Shown here: positions 43,050-52,306 of the stretch, one piece after another
How positions within the stretch are numbered: the stretch's first letter is position 1
Layout: every line of letters begins with the position of its first letter
Assembly: GCA_965247975.1 (NCBI GenBank)
Contig: OZ252050.1
Location: 2,356,001 to 2,420,000, forward strand
Reading direction: 5' to 3'
DNA length: 64,000 nt
From: Taishania sp965247975
GTDB lineage: Bacteria; Bacteroidota; Bacteroidia; Flavobacteriales_D; Crocinitomicaceae
Translations under genes and position numbers: made by a program
Notes under the pieces: generated by a model
Database searches by the model: none
What the model was told of the DNA's origin: nothing
What the model saw: the letters and a program-made list of their open reading frames with translations, nothing else

Positions 43050-44486
43050 TTGACTAAAAAATTACTTGTTTTTTTGGCATTTAGCCTCTCTTCACTCGTT
43101 ATCATCCAAAGTTGTGGGTCTGATAATCAGGAAGATGTACTCAAAAACGAAATACCTGAATCAGTTTTAGATTATCAAAACATTTTAAAAAAAGGAAAAT
43201 TAGTCGTCTTAGCAGAAAACAGTTCCACTTCCTATTTCATTTACCGCGAAAAGGAAATGGGATTTGAGTATGAAATATTGCAAGAATTTGCTAAAGAAAT
43301 TGGGGTTGATCTTGAAGTGAAAATTGTTTCAGATTTGGACAATTTGATTCCGCAACTTGATGGAAAAGAAGGTGATATCATTGCTTGTAATTACACAGTG
43401 ACAGGCGAACGCCAAAAATTAATTGATTTCTCTACTCCATTTATAGAATCTCCGCAAGTACTCATTCAGAAAAAACCAGAAGGATGGGAAAAAATGAATC
43501 CAGAGGAACTTCAAAAAAAACTTATTTCTGACCCTTCAGATTTAGCAGGAAAAACGGTGGATGTTTGGCTCAACTCAAGTTATTATCAACGATTAAAGCA
43601 TCTTCAAGAAGAAATTGGTGATAGCATTCACATTCAAGGAGTTGACGGAATGATTGGAAGCGATGAGTTGGTGGAACTTGTCTCTCAAGGAATCATTGAT
43701 TATACCGTTGTAGAAGAAAATGTAGCCAAAGTGAATGCACGCTTTTACGACAATATTGATATTGCAACACAGATTTCGTTTAAACAAAAAATTGCCTTTG
43801 GACTGCGAAAATCCAGCGGTTTACTCAAAGCAAAATTGGACAAATGGTTGGATAAATTCCTGGTTTCTCAAACTTATAGTTTCATCTATAAAAAATACTT
43901 CGAATCGGGGATTATAAAAATTGATACTTCTGAGAAATTCAAAGGAGTGGGCAAAGGTCAAATTTCTCCATTTGATGCAATCTTCAAACAAGCACAAGCA
44001 AAATATGGAACAGATTGGCGACTTGTAGCTTCTGTGGCTTACCAAGAATCGAAGTTTGATCCGAATGTTGAATCGTTCGGAGGCGCTTATGGAATGATGC
44101 AATTTATGCCAAACACAGGTCCATCCTATGGCGTTTATCCTGATTCCCCAGCCGATGTTCAAATCATGGGTGGAATGAAAAAACTGACGGATGACATTAA
44201 GTTTTGGAAAGAAATTCCAGATATGGCGCAACGCGAAAAATTTGCGCTGGCTTCCTACAATGCTGGTGGTGGACACATCAAAGATGCTCAGCGACTAGCT
44301 AAAAAACATGGACTGGATCCGCTTTTGTGGGATGGAAATGTTGAAACCATGGTGTTGAATTTATCGAAACAAGAATATTACCGTGATCCAGTTGTGAAGA
44401 GCGGTGCTATGCGTGGAGTCATTACACACAAATATGTACAGCAAGTTTATAGTCGCTATTTGGAGTGGAAAACAGCATACAAGTGA
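43050..44486 (+). CDS. mltF: Membrane-bound lytic transglycosylase F
   Basis: Cleaves the glycan strands of peptidoglycan with formation of 1,6-anhydromuramic ends. A lipoprotein signal (IIQSC, Cys near residue 22) anchors it. Residues about 40-280 are a solute-binding-protein type 3 fold (ABC SBP_bac_3-like), typical of MltF; residues about 300-420 are an SLT domain with the catalytic Glu in AYQESKFDP and the motif GAYGMMQFMPNTG. Length, 478 aa, fits. The start codon is TTG at 43050; no ATG or GTG precedes the signal. miaA follows within 25 bp. Confidence 0.93.
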   Translation: MTKKLLVFLAFSLSSLVIIQSCGSDNQEDVLKNEIPESVLDYQNILKKGKLVVLAENSSTSYFIYREKEMGFEYEILQEFAKEIGVDLEVKIVSDLDNLIPQLDGKEGDIIACNYTVTGERQKLIDFSTPFIESPQVLIQKKPEGWEKMNPEELQKKLISDPSDLAGKTVDVWLNSSYYQRLKHLQEEIGDSIHIQGVDGMIGSDELVELVSQGIIDYTVVEENVAKVNARFYDNIDIATQISFKQKIAFGLRKSSGLLKAKLDKWLDKFLVSQTYSFIYKKYFESGIIKIDTSEKFKGVGKGQISPFDAIFKQAQAKYGTDWRLVASVAYQESKFDPNVESFGGAYGMMQFMPNTGPSYGVYPDSPADVQIMGGMKKLTDDIKFWKEIPDMAQREKFALASYNAGGGHIKDAQRLAKKHGLDPLLWDGNVETMVLNLSKQEYYRDPVVKSGAMRGVITHKYVQQVYSRYLEWKTAYK

Positions 44487-44508
44487 CCAATAACTAATTC
44501 ATTGCCTT

Positions 44509-45405
44509 ATCAAAAAGCTGATTGTTATTGCAGGCCCAACCGCAAGTGGAAAAACCGCATTGAGCGTTTCGCTCGCCAAACAATACAATACGGTTGTTTT
44601 TTCCGCCGATTCACGCCAATTCTACCAGGAAATGTCCATTGGAACGGCTAAACCAACCATGGAAGAAATGGAAGGAATCAACCATTATTTTATTGATAGT
44701 CATTCCATTCACGAGGAACTTTCATTAGCGACATACATTCGCGAAGCAGAAACGTTGATTCAAAAAGCATTTGAAACCCACAATATGCTTATTTTGACTG
44801 GAGGTTCAGGCATGTTTATCGATGGTTTGATTTATGGCATTGATGACATTCCACATTCAAAGGAGCTTCGAGATGAACTTTCTGCTTTTGTAGATGAACA
44901 TGGTGCAGATTCTCTTCTAAAGGAGATTCAAACGTTCGATCCGGATTATTATGACATTTTAGATCGAAGCAATCCAGTACGGATCATTCGGGCGGTTGAA
45001 GTCATTCGTTTGACAGGAAAAAAATATTCGGAATTGCGCACCAAATCTAAAAAAAAGCAAGCTTTCGAAATTCACTATTTTGTCATCAATCATGAGCGCG
45101 CCAAATTGTATGAACGTATTAATTTGCGGGTAGATCAAATGATGAATGCTGGATTGTTAGATGAAGCAAAAGCTTTGATTCCATTCAAAAATCTACAAGC
45201 CCTCAACACCGTTGGCTATAGCGAATTGTTCGATTATTTTGAAGATAAAACAACCTTAGAAGAAGCTGTAGAATTAATCAAACAAAACTCTCGTCGCTAC
45301 GCTAAACGTCAATTGACATGGTTTAGACGCAATGAAGACGCTATTTGGGTGGATTTTGGAGAGATTCAGGAAATGACCGAGGCCGTTATGAAATACATCT
45401 TATAA
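44509..45405 (+). CDS. miaA: tRNA dimethylallyltransferase (MiaA), non-standard start
   Basis: Adds a dimethylallyl group to A37 of tRNAs reading UNN codons. The essential P-loop GPTASGKT lies at about 44533-44556, before the first TTG in frame (44560). The frame is open back to a stop at 44491-44493, and no ATG, GTG or TTG occurs in this stretch. The family start normally reads M-K-K-L-I-V-I-A-G-P-T, and here the matching codon is ATC at 44509, so I start there. ADSRQFYQEM near residue 36, GGSGMFIDGL and RSNPVRIIRAVEVIRLTG near 150 are further MiaA motifs. The alternatives are a non-ATG start or a base error. The product is otherwise complete. Confidence 0.85.
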   Translation: MKKLIVIAGPTASGKTALSVSLAKQYNTVVFSADSRQFYQEMSIGTAKPTMEEMEGINHYFIDSHSIHEELSLATYIREAETLIQKAFETHNMLILTGGSGMFIDGLIYGIDDIPHSKELRDELSAFVDEHGADSLLKEIQTFDPDYYDILDRSNPVRIIRAVEVIRLTGKKYSELRTKSKKKQAFEIHYFVINHERAKLYERINLRVDQMMNAGLLDEAKALIPFKNLQALNTVGYSELFDYFEDKTTLEEAVELIKQNSRRYAKRQLTWFRRNEDAIWVDFGEIQEMTEAVMKYIL

Positions 45406-45553
45406 GCTATTGAAGGTAAAATAGATACAACATTTTGCTACCTGAAAGAAGAATTGTTTTGGATTTTTAGCTTTTGGATGATGGATATTGGAATTAATGC
45501 ATGACCTTTAAATTTGGAACGATAATTGAAAAAGAACTATCAAATACGATAAA

Positions 45554-46195
45554 ATGAACATCACATTGAACCACGTAATGCCTGAACCACTTGCTTCGAT
45601 ACAGCATGGCGAAAAGAGTATTTGGGGAAATTTAATTTCTTTGAAATCAGGTGAAAAAATAATGTTGAATGCGTCGAGCGGTAAGGGGAAATCTACGTTT
45701 ACCCTCACAACCATCGGCATGCGAAAAGATTATAAGGGAACGATTACATACAACGATAAAGACATCAAAACATTCACTCCTGATGATTGGACAACGATTC
45801 GCCAAACAAAAGTGTCAGTGATTTTTCAAGATTTACAATTGTTTCCTAATTTATCGGTGCGCGAAAACTTGCTCTTAAAAAATTCTTTAACGGATTCTTT
45901 TTCAGAAAACGAAATCAAGGAAATGCTTGGTCGCTTGGAAATTGATGACAAATGGAATCAAAAAGGCGGATTGCTTTCTATGGGACAACAGCAACGTGTT
46001 GCGATTATTCGAGCACTTTGTCAACCTTATGAATGGTTGATTATGGACGAGCCTTTTTCGCACTTAGATGTTGTCAACACGGCTAAATGTTTAGAGTTAA
46101 TTGATGATCGAACAACTCAGTTGGGCGCTGGTTTTGTCTTGACTTCCCTAGGTGATGATCACAATTTTAGTTATTCGCGCGAATTAAATCTTTAA
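45554..46195 (+). CDS. ABC transporter ATP-binding protein (LolD/FtsE type)
   Basis: 213 residues. Walker A reads NASSGKGKST (residues about 38-47); its first Gly position is Ala, so the loop is slightly unusual. The Q-loop is FQDLQL near residue 93, the signature LSMGQQQRVAI near 139-149 (non-canonical LSGGQ), and Walker B with the catalytic Glu WLIMDEPFSHLD near 160-171. The H-loop position appears as TSLGDD, without the usual His. It is followed after 2 bp by an FtsX-like permease, and together they form a MacB/LolDE-like transporter of the envelope. The substrate is unknown. Confidence 0.9.
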   Translation: MNITLNHVMPEPLASIQHGEKSIWGNLISLKSGEKIMLNASSGKGKSTFTLTTIGMRKDYKGTITYNDKDIKTFTPDDWTTIRQTKVSVIFQDLQLFPNLSVRENLLLKNSLTDSFSENEIKEMLGRLEIDDKWNQKGGLLSMGQQQRVAIIRALCQPYEWLIMDEPFSHLDVVNTAKCLELIDDRTTQLGAGFVLTSLGDDHNFSYSRELNL

Positions 46196-46197
46196 TC

Positions 46198-47373
46198 ATG
46201 TTACGTAAATTATTATTTCAAAACCAAGATAAAAAGCAATTGGTTATTGCCATTATCGGTGCATTTTTAGGAATTACATTTTTGGTAACTTCTATCCATT
46301 ATTTGATTAAAGTCAATGAATTTGGTCGTGGGACAGAAATTTTAGGTCCAAATACCTTAATCGTTCAAAAACGTGTAAATAATAGTGCCGTTTTTGGATT
46401 GGCTAAAACAGATTTCTCCGAACAAGAAATTGAGAAAATCAAAAGCAATAGTTTCATTCAGGATGTAAAACCCGTGATTAGCAACAACTTTGACGTGGAT
46501 TTCGCAACGAATGACAAACTTGTTCCCTATTTTCGATCTGATGTTTTTATCCAAACCATCGATCCAGAATTTATGGATGTAAAATCCAACGAATGGAAAT
46601 GGAAACCAGGTGATTCGTTTGTACCGATTGTCATGCCACGTGATTTCTTAGTCATGTTAAACACCTTTATGAGCGCACAAGGCATTCCGCAAGTTTCGGA
46701 TGATGTTGCAAAAGACATCAAATTCATTTTCAACTTGAAAAAAGAAGGAAGTAAAGAAACATTTAACGCAAGAATCATTGGTTTCACGAATGAAGTTCCA
46801 TCCATTTTGGTTCCTCAATCTTTCATGGAATATGGAAATAAAAATTATTCGTTGGGCGTTGACAAGAAAATTACTCAAATCATGATTTCTGGAAAGGAAA
46901 GTGAGTTCGGAAAGGTAGAAAAACTCATTGTGGAACGCGGACTCGAATCAAAAAATTCGCAAATGGTTGTTGGTCGCTTGAAGAGTATAGTTAGCACATT
47001 GATTCTTGTTGTTTTGGCAATTTCTGTCATTGCTGTCTTCACCGCAGGATTGGTATTGATCCAATATTTACAACTATTAATGACGCGCAATGAATATGAA
47101 GTAAGAACGCTTTTACGCATTGGCTACCATCCGAAATTGATTGTGAAAACCTTTTTCATTTATTTCATCAAAATCTTTGGAATCGTTGCTTCGCTTGGCT
47201 TGGGAATGTTTTTTGTGCTCAAAATCGTCTTGGATAATATTTTTGAAACTGGAGGTTTGGCGCTTGATAAAAGCTTGAGTTTTGTTGCTGTTGGCGCCTT
47301 GCTCGTCGCCTATTTAATCTTTGCATTTTCCAGTTACCGCACGGCGAAGAAAGGGATATTTCGAGAGTATTGA
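46198..47373 (+). CDS. FtsX-like ABC permease
   Basis: 391 residues of the FtsX/LolE permease type: one N-terminal membrane helix (about residues 17-37), a large periplasmic domain (about 40-262, MacB-PCD type with repeated beta strands), and three C-terminal helices (about 265-290, 318-340 and 358-380). It begins 2 bp after the ATPase gene, so the two proteins form one transporter. A single permease per ATPase suggests a homodimer. Roles such as lipoprotein release or cell-division signalling are possible; nothing in the sequence decides between them. Confidence 0.85.
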   Translation: MLRKLLFQNQDKKQLVIAIIGAFLGITFLVTSIHYLIKVNEFGRGTEILGPNTLIVQKRVNNSAVFGLAKTDFSEQEIEKIKSNSFIQDVKPVISNNFDVDFATNDKLVPYFRSDVFIQTIDPEFMDVKSNEWKWKPGDSFVPIVMPRDFLVMLNTFMSAQGIPQVSDDVAKDIKFIFNLKKEGSKETFNARIIGFTNEVPSILVPQSFMEYGNKNYSLGVDKKITQIMISGKESEFGKVEKLIVERGLESKNSQMVVGRLKSIVSTLILVVLAISVIAVFTAGLVLIQYLQLLMTRNEYEVRTLLRIGYHPKLIVKTFFIYFIKIFGIVASLGLGMFFVLKIVLDNIFETGGLALDKSLSFVAVGALLVAYLIFAFSSYRTAKKGIFREY

Positions 47374-47448
47374 TCCATCAAAAATTCGATTCAATTCAAC
47401 ATCAAGATGAAATACACATTTATTGCGTAAGTTTATACTTGAAAAAAA

Positions 47449-48366
47449 TTGAAACTTGTGCGAATCTATTACTTCCTTTTATTAATTCTATTTTTGAGCA
47501 GCTGCGAAATGCAAAAGCGCCATTATCGGAAAGGATGGACGATAAATTGGAGAACTTCTGAAAAAACGGAAAAGGCACAAGTAAAGGAAAAGGATACTTT
47601 TCACATTGAAAATACCGAAAACATGCTTAGTTCCGTGGATGAAAATCTAACATTAGCCCTTGAAGAAAGTAAGATTCATTACGATACATTTCGGATCGAA
47701 CAAAGTAAAAGCAATCCTTTGGTTGAAAAATCCAAAATAGAGAAAATATACAAAAAATTCGAAGAGGTAAATTCCAGAACAACCTTTAAGATTGAAAAAG
47801 ACAAAGCTGTCAAAAACGGAAAAAAAAAGGGTATTGTATTTTTTGTGTTGGCATTCATTACGTTTATCGTAACAATTTTTGCAATTCAATTTCTAACACC
47901 TGATTTTCTTTACTCGATTGGATTTGGCAATTTTCCGTTGTCTCGAAAGTTAATAATTGTCTTATTCATTGTTTTGTTGATTTTATTCTTATTTTTTATC
48001 ATCTACGGCATAATTCAAAGACGAAATTTCAAAGATGTGAACCAGCCACTTTCATTAAAAGCACAACGCTTGATTAAAAGAGAAGAAAAAAGATCTAGAG
48101 CTACCGAACTAAAAGTCGTTGGAATTGTCAATCGAACCAAACTTTGGCTTCTTTTGGCAGGGATTATCGTTGTAATCGCAATAGCTGCACTATTTCTAAT
48201 TGAGGACGGCGGGATATTAGCAATAATGGCAATTTTACCATTTATTGCATTTATTTGCGTTGCCATTTTAGAGTTTTTTCGCTACAAAAAAAATGCAAAG
48301 GCTTATGAACAAGGAGAATATGACCCTGATAAATTCTTGAATCGCACTAAAAAGAAAAAAACGTAA
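47449..48366 (+). CDS. Membrane lipoprotein, copy 1 of a tandem duplication
   Basis: 305 residues with TTG start, a lipoprotein signal (LFLSSC, Cys near 19) and the EMQKRHYRKGWTINW word that often begins such Bacteroidota lipoproteins. Residues 30-125 are acidic and coiled-coil-like. Four hydrophobic helices are seen after residue 125 (about 129-149, 165-188, 225-245 and 250-272). Its N-terminal about 150 residues are almost identical to the next gene; the C-terminal helices differ more. A family name is not known to me. Confidence 0.75.
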   Translation: MKLVRIYYFLLLILFLSSCEMQKRHYRKGWTINWRTSEKTEKAQVKEKDTFHIENTENMLSSVDENLTLALEESKIHYDTFRIEQSKSNPLVEKSKIEKIYKKFEEVNSRTTFKIEKDKAVKNGKKKGIVFFVLAFITFIVTIFAIQFLTPDFLYSIGFGNFPLSRKLIIVLFIVLLILFLFFIIYGIIQRRNFKDVNQPLSLKAQRLIKREEKRSRATELKVVGIVNRTKLWLLLAGIIVVIAIAALFLIEDGGILAIMAILPFIAFICVAILEFFRYKKNAKAYEQGEYDPDKFLNRTKKKKT

Positions 48367-48379
48367 CCCAATTAAGGTC

Positions 48380-48544
48380 TTAAATTCCAAAATCAGACAA
48401 CTTCACACTACAAGAACCAATCCTCGCTTTCGCTTTTAAGAGTGTGCGAATGAATTTATCGATTACAAATTTAGTATCCTCTCTTTTTAGAGATATTTCC
48501 CAGCTAGCAAGTTAATTTCATTTTTAAACTTGATAAGAATTTTG
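48380..48544 (-). pseudogene. Fragment of the 3' end of the 757-aa gene, left by duplication
   Basis: On the minus strand this stretch translates to KFVIDKFIRTLLKAK then SVKLSDFGI with the stop at 48380, matching the end of the intact gene at 49522 (KIVIDKFNRTLSKAK, SVKLSDFGI). Further upstream it reads KILIKFKNEINLLAGKYL, but with a +2 shift between the two parts, so it is a frameshifted relic. Nothing upstream of about 48544 matches. Confidence 0.88.
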
Positions 48545-48574
48545 ATTTATTATGTAACTTTATGATTCAAAAAA

Positions 48575-49489
48575 TTGAAACTTGTGCGAATCTATTACTT
48601 CCTTTTATTAATTCTATTTTTAAGCAGCTGCGAAATGCAAAAGCGCCATTATCGGAAAGGATGGACGATAAATTGGAGAACTTCTGAAAAAACGGAAAAG
48701 GCACAAGTAAAGGAAAAAGATACTTTTCACATTGAAAATACCGCAAACATGCTTAGTTCCGTGGATGAAAATCTAACATTAGCCATTGAAGAAAGTAAGA
48801 TTCATTACGATACATTTCGGATCGAACAAAGTAAAAGCAATCCTTTGGTTGAAAAATCCAAAATAGAGAAAATATACAAGAAATTCGAAGAGGTAAATTC
48901 CAGAACAACCTTTAAGATTGAAAAAGACAAAGCTGTCAAAAACGGAAAAAAAAAGGGTATTGTATTTTTTGTGTTGGCATTCATTACGTTTATCGTTACA
49001 ATTTTTGCAATTCAACTTCTCTCACCTGATTTTCTCTCGATTGGATTTGGCAATCTTTCATCGTCTCAAATGTTAGTCGCTTTCTTATTCATTGTTTTGT
49101 TTATTTTATTCTTATTTTTTATCATCTACGGCATAATACAAAGACGAAATTTCAAAGATGTAAACCAGCCACTTTCTTTAAAGGCACAACGCTTGATTAA
49201 AAGAGAAGAAAAAAGATCTAAAGCTGCCGAATTAAGAGCCGTTGGAATAAAAGACAGAACAATAATTTGGCTAATTTTAATGGCCATAACAGTTGTTGCG
49301 GGGCTTTTAGTATTGTTCTTGTTTGAATATGGCGGCATTGCTATTTTAGCTTTAATTCCCATTTTCGTTTTTTCACAGATTGCCATTCTTCAAAGAATTC
49401 ATTACTCTATAAAAAAGAAGGCTTACTACAACGGAGAACATGTTTATAAAGGAAAAAAAATCGAAAAGCCGATTGAACAACCAAAGTAG
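48575..49489 (+). CDS. Membrane lipoprotein, copy 2 of a tandem duplication
   Basis: 304 residues with the same TTG start, lipobox (LFLSSC) and layout as the copy at 47449. The first about 150 residues match nearly base for base; the region around 155-180 and the last about 80 residues have diverged, and the C-terminus ends in a Lys/Pro tail instead of KKKT. The divergence suggests an older duplication with later gene conversion of the 5' part, or relaxed constraint at the end. Function is unknown. It faces the 757-aa gene convergently with a 32-bp gap. Confidence 0.75.
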   Translation: MKLVRIYYFLLLILFLSSCEMQKRHYRKGWTINWRTSEKTEKAQVKEKDTFHIENTANMLSSVDENLTLAIEESKIHYDTFRIEQSKSNPLVEKSKIEKIYKKFEEVNSRTTFKIEKDKAVKNGKKKGIVFFVLAFITFIVTIFAIQLLSPDFLSIGFGNLSSSQMLVAFLFIVLFILFLFFIIYGIIQRRNFKDVNQPLSLKAQRLIKREEKRSKAAELRAVGIKDRTIIWLILMAITVVAGLLVLFLFEYGGIAILALIPIFVFSQIAILQRIHYSIKKKAYYNGEHVYKGKKIEKPIEQPK

Positions 49490-49521
49490 CTCAATAAAGT
49501 TAATGTGATGCAGAGAATTTT

Positions 49522-51795
49522 TTAAATCCCAAAATCACTCAGCTTCACACTTCCTGGTCCAATGCTTACTTTTGCTTTGCTTAAGGTGCGATTAAACTTA
49601 TCGATCACAATCTTAGCATCTTCTCGCGACAAGTATTTGCCTGCTAAAAGATTCATTTCTTCCTTAAATTTTAGAAGAATATTCGCCGAACGATACGCAC
49701 TCAACAAATCATTTTCAGATAAATTGTATTCACTTTTGAGCTTTAACAAAGATGCATTCGTTGAAGCCAAAGAAGATTTTACTGGATCCGTAAATGAATT
49801 TACTTCGACCACGATGTCACGATCCAAATGAACTAAAAGTTCCGAAAAACGCAATCTTCTTAAAGTGGAATCCATTTTACCAACAGCTGGATAAGAGCTT
49901 AATTCAACTGGTTCCTGATTTTTTACAGTTTGCACTCCATTCCATTTTCCAATACCTTGACCGCGTGCAACAATCGAAAACTCCTTTTCTTTGTCCAAGA
50001 GCGATTCAAAAAACTGCAACACTGCAATGCTATCAGAAGGTTGAATGATTTTCTTTGAAATTTCCCATGAATCAGATTTAAACTCGTCATCAAAGGCGAT
50101 TTGCAGACGTGCGTTGTAATTTGGTTTTGAATCAATTAAGCTTGTATGTAACATCACTTCATCAGCCTCTGAAGACAAAGCTGAGAACGGAATGGCAATT
50201 AATTTAACCTCAAATGGCTCAACCTTGTCGGAAGCTTGAAATTGAAATTCTTGCGTGAACATGTCGAAGGTAGAAGAATCTTCATACACATACAAACCAT
50301 CATTTTCTTCAAACTTCACCCAATTTCGTCCCATCAATTGTTTGTAATGATCCAGTTTCAATTGATATTTCGCACGTAAATCAATAGCATCTAATTTTTC
50401 TTGTTCTAGCTCTTTGATTTTCAACTTATACCAATCATACCTTTCGTAAAGTCCAACGATGTTATGCTCCGTTTTTTTCTTTTCTTTTTTGTTCGATTTT
50501 GTGGTTGGTGAAGTTGTGTACGTATCAGCTCCTGCCCCAGCCTTCAAGGCAATTTTCTTTTTCTTCTTAACCTTGCGACTAGCTTTGGAAGATGTTGTGA
50601 TCGTTGAATATCCCATGTCTGAATATTCTTTTTCGGCCTTTTCTATCTTGAGTTCGGTTTCATCCCGTTTTTTACCAAACTCCTCAATTTGATAGTCATA
50701 ACCTCGCTTTCCCTCAATTTTCTCCGTAATTGATGCGATTTTATCAAATTCCAATTCATTGATGATGGATTGAAACGTTTTTCCACTTGAAAAACTTGAA
50801 TCTGGCGAAAGAAATCGATTTTCACCTGAGCCGAACAAATGGTAACTTTTTCCATTTTTCTCAATCACAACCGTTGTTTGTTTGGAAGAATTATATCCCC
50901 ATAAATCAAAATGAAGATTGGTAGCACGGTTATTTCCAGCCGTGAAAAAATCGGTAATTGCGTAATTTTCGGAAACAACTTTTGGTTCTTCCTTTTTTTT
51001 CACTGGTGTAGACAATTTAACGGTGTATGGAAAAAAACCAATGGCTTTCGGTAAACCTTTGTTCCAACGGCCTTTTTCATCCTTTTCGCGTTCATCCAAC
51101 AATCCTGAAGTGATGCTTCCATCTCCAGCGGCGGTTAAAACGTTTTTAAAAATCGTTGCCTCGCCTCCAAGCGCTTTGTAAATTTCAAAAGCTCTTTCTT
51201 CGACATAGCTATTCACCGCAAAATTAATGGCACGCAAAGCAACAAGTTCGTCTTCATGTGTCATGCCTCGAAAAGAACTGAGTTGAGCAATTTTATCGTC
51301 GAGAGAAAGTCCTGGATTCAACACATTGTCCATGCGGGAATTTGGTTTTTTACCCGTTTCATCCAAGCATTTACTCGGCAATTTTTGCAACAAATAGGCT
51401 TCAAATTTATCGTATTTGGGTTGATACTTTTGAAAATCAACATCCTTTACCCGCTTGGTCAACAACATTTTATTCAATTCCCAAATCGCCATTTTATTGG
51501 CTGCTTCAGTAATAATTCCTTTGGTCGATTTTGCGATTTCTTGGTAGCGAATGATCAACAATTCGGGCTGGTTGATGATGATGGATTCTAAGGAATCGTA
51601 ATTCAGCGCTCCATTCGCAAATTTTACTTGAGGTCCCTGGAAGTCAAAATAACGACCAATGGTTTGGTCAAGAATGGGACTTTTTTTTACAATGTGAAAC
51701 AAATACGCCCGTTCTTCAGGGTTTAGAGAAATATGATCTTGAGAAAAACCACCAAAATGAATGAAGCAAATCAAGCATGTAAAAAAACGAATCAT
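49522..51795 (-). CDS. Large secreted protein with coiled coils, 757 aa
   Basis: Not recognised. It has a signal peptide (1-18, ending GGFSQ). Residues about 20-230 are mostly helical; residues about 280-370 contain beta strands with NNRATNLHFDLWGYNSSKQT in outline. A basic Lys-rich low-complexity stretch (KKKKKIALKAGAG, then TTSPTTKSNKKEKKKTEHN; about residues 415-455) separates two coiled coils. The final about 200 residues are helical and repeat in part in the pseudogene at 48380. No catalytic motif is seen. It could be a periplasmic or surface scaffold. The gene is single on its strand between the duplicated lipoproteins and the baeRF-like gene. Confidence 0.75.
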   Translation of the reverse strand: MIRFFTCLICFIHFGGFSQDHISLNPEERAYLFHIVKKSPILDQTIGRYFDFQGPQVKFANGALNYDSLESIIINQPELLIIRYQEIAKSTKGIITEAANKMAIWELNKMLLTKRVKDVDFQKYQPKYDKFEAYLLQKLPSKCLDETGKKPNSRMDNVLNPGLSLDDKIAQLSSFRGMTHEDELVALRAINFAVNSYVEERAFEIYKALGGEATIFKNVLTAAGDGSITSGLLDEREKDEKGRWNKGLPKAIGFFPYTVKLSTPVKKKEEPKVVSENYAITDFFTAGNNRATNLHFDLWGYNSSKQTTVVIEKNGKSYHLFGSGENRFLSPDSSFSSGKTFQSIINELEFDKIASITEKIEGKRGYDYQIEEFGKKRDETELKIEKAEKEYSDMGYSTITTSSKASRKVKKKKKIALKAGAGADTYTTSPTTKSNKKEKKKTEHNIVGLYERYDWYKLKIKELEQEKLDAIDLRAKYQLKLDHYKQLMGRNWVKFEENDGLYVYEDSSTFDMFTQEFQFQASDKVEPFEVKLIAIPFSALSSEADEVMLHTSLIDSKPNYNARLQIAFDDEFKSDSWEISKKIIQPSDSIAVLQFFESLLDKEKEFSIVARGQGIGKWNGVQTVKNQEPVELSSYPAVGKMDSTLRRLRFSELLVHLDRDIVVEVNSFTDPVKSSLASTNASLLKLKSEYNLSENDLLSAYRSANILLKFKEEMNLLAGKYLSREDAKIVIDKFNRTLSKAKVSIGPGSVKLSDFGI

Positions 51796-51915
51796 AAAAT
51801 AATCTTTGCTGTATAAGTTATCTAATGGTTAAAAGTAACACATTCGCAGCGACAAGATATCGACAAAATAAGCTCAGTGTGAACAGCGAAAAGTGAATAA
51901 CCCGACCTTGCTCGA

Positions 51916-52296
51916 TTAATCCAAATGAAAGTAATTTTTCACAAACACTTTTTGTTCTGTTGGAGTTAAATCATCGGTTGTTTCAACATGAATTTGAACT
52001 TGGTCAAAATGATGATCCTTTTTCAAAAAATTGTGCAATTCCTTTTTAGCATCCGTTGGCCCAAATAGTACCACATTTTTGTAAGTCTTGATTTCGTCAC
52101 TTATTGCTTGATAGAACTTTTCTTGGGCTTGTTCTTCCTTATGATGCATGCCGCTTTCGCTGTGCTTGAGTGCTTCCATTTTGATTTGATGCGTGAAAGT
52201 GGATAAAATCGTTTGAATTTTTTCCTTCTCGGCAATTTTCAAGATATTGGCGCTAGCATGATCTAGCCATACGCCTAAATAATTGGATGTGTCCAT
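51916..52296 (-). CDS. baeRF/eRF1-like small protein
   Basis: 126 residues. It starts with YLGVWLDHASANILKI, typical of short bacterial proteins related to archaeal-eukaryotic release factor domains (baeRF), and contains NVVLFGPTDAKKELHNFL near residue 74, which resembles the conserved C-terminal release-factor strand-helix. A charged helix with HSESGMHHKEE near 46 fills the middle. Such proteins are placed in translation quality control or in polysaccharide/phage-related loci by context; the true role is unknown. It is 10 bp downstream of the glycosyltransferase gene. Confidence 0.6.
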   Translation of the reverse strand: MDTSNYLGVWLDHASANILKIAEKEKIQTILSTFTHQIKMEALKHSESGMHHKEEQAQEKFYQAISDEIKTYKNVVLFGPTDAKKELHNFLKKDHHFDQVQIHVETTDDLTPTEQKVFVKNYFHLD

Positions 52297-52306
52297 GATT
52301 TTTGTG

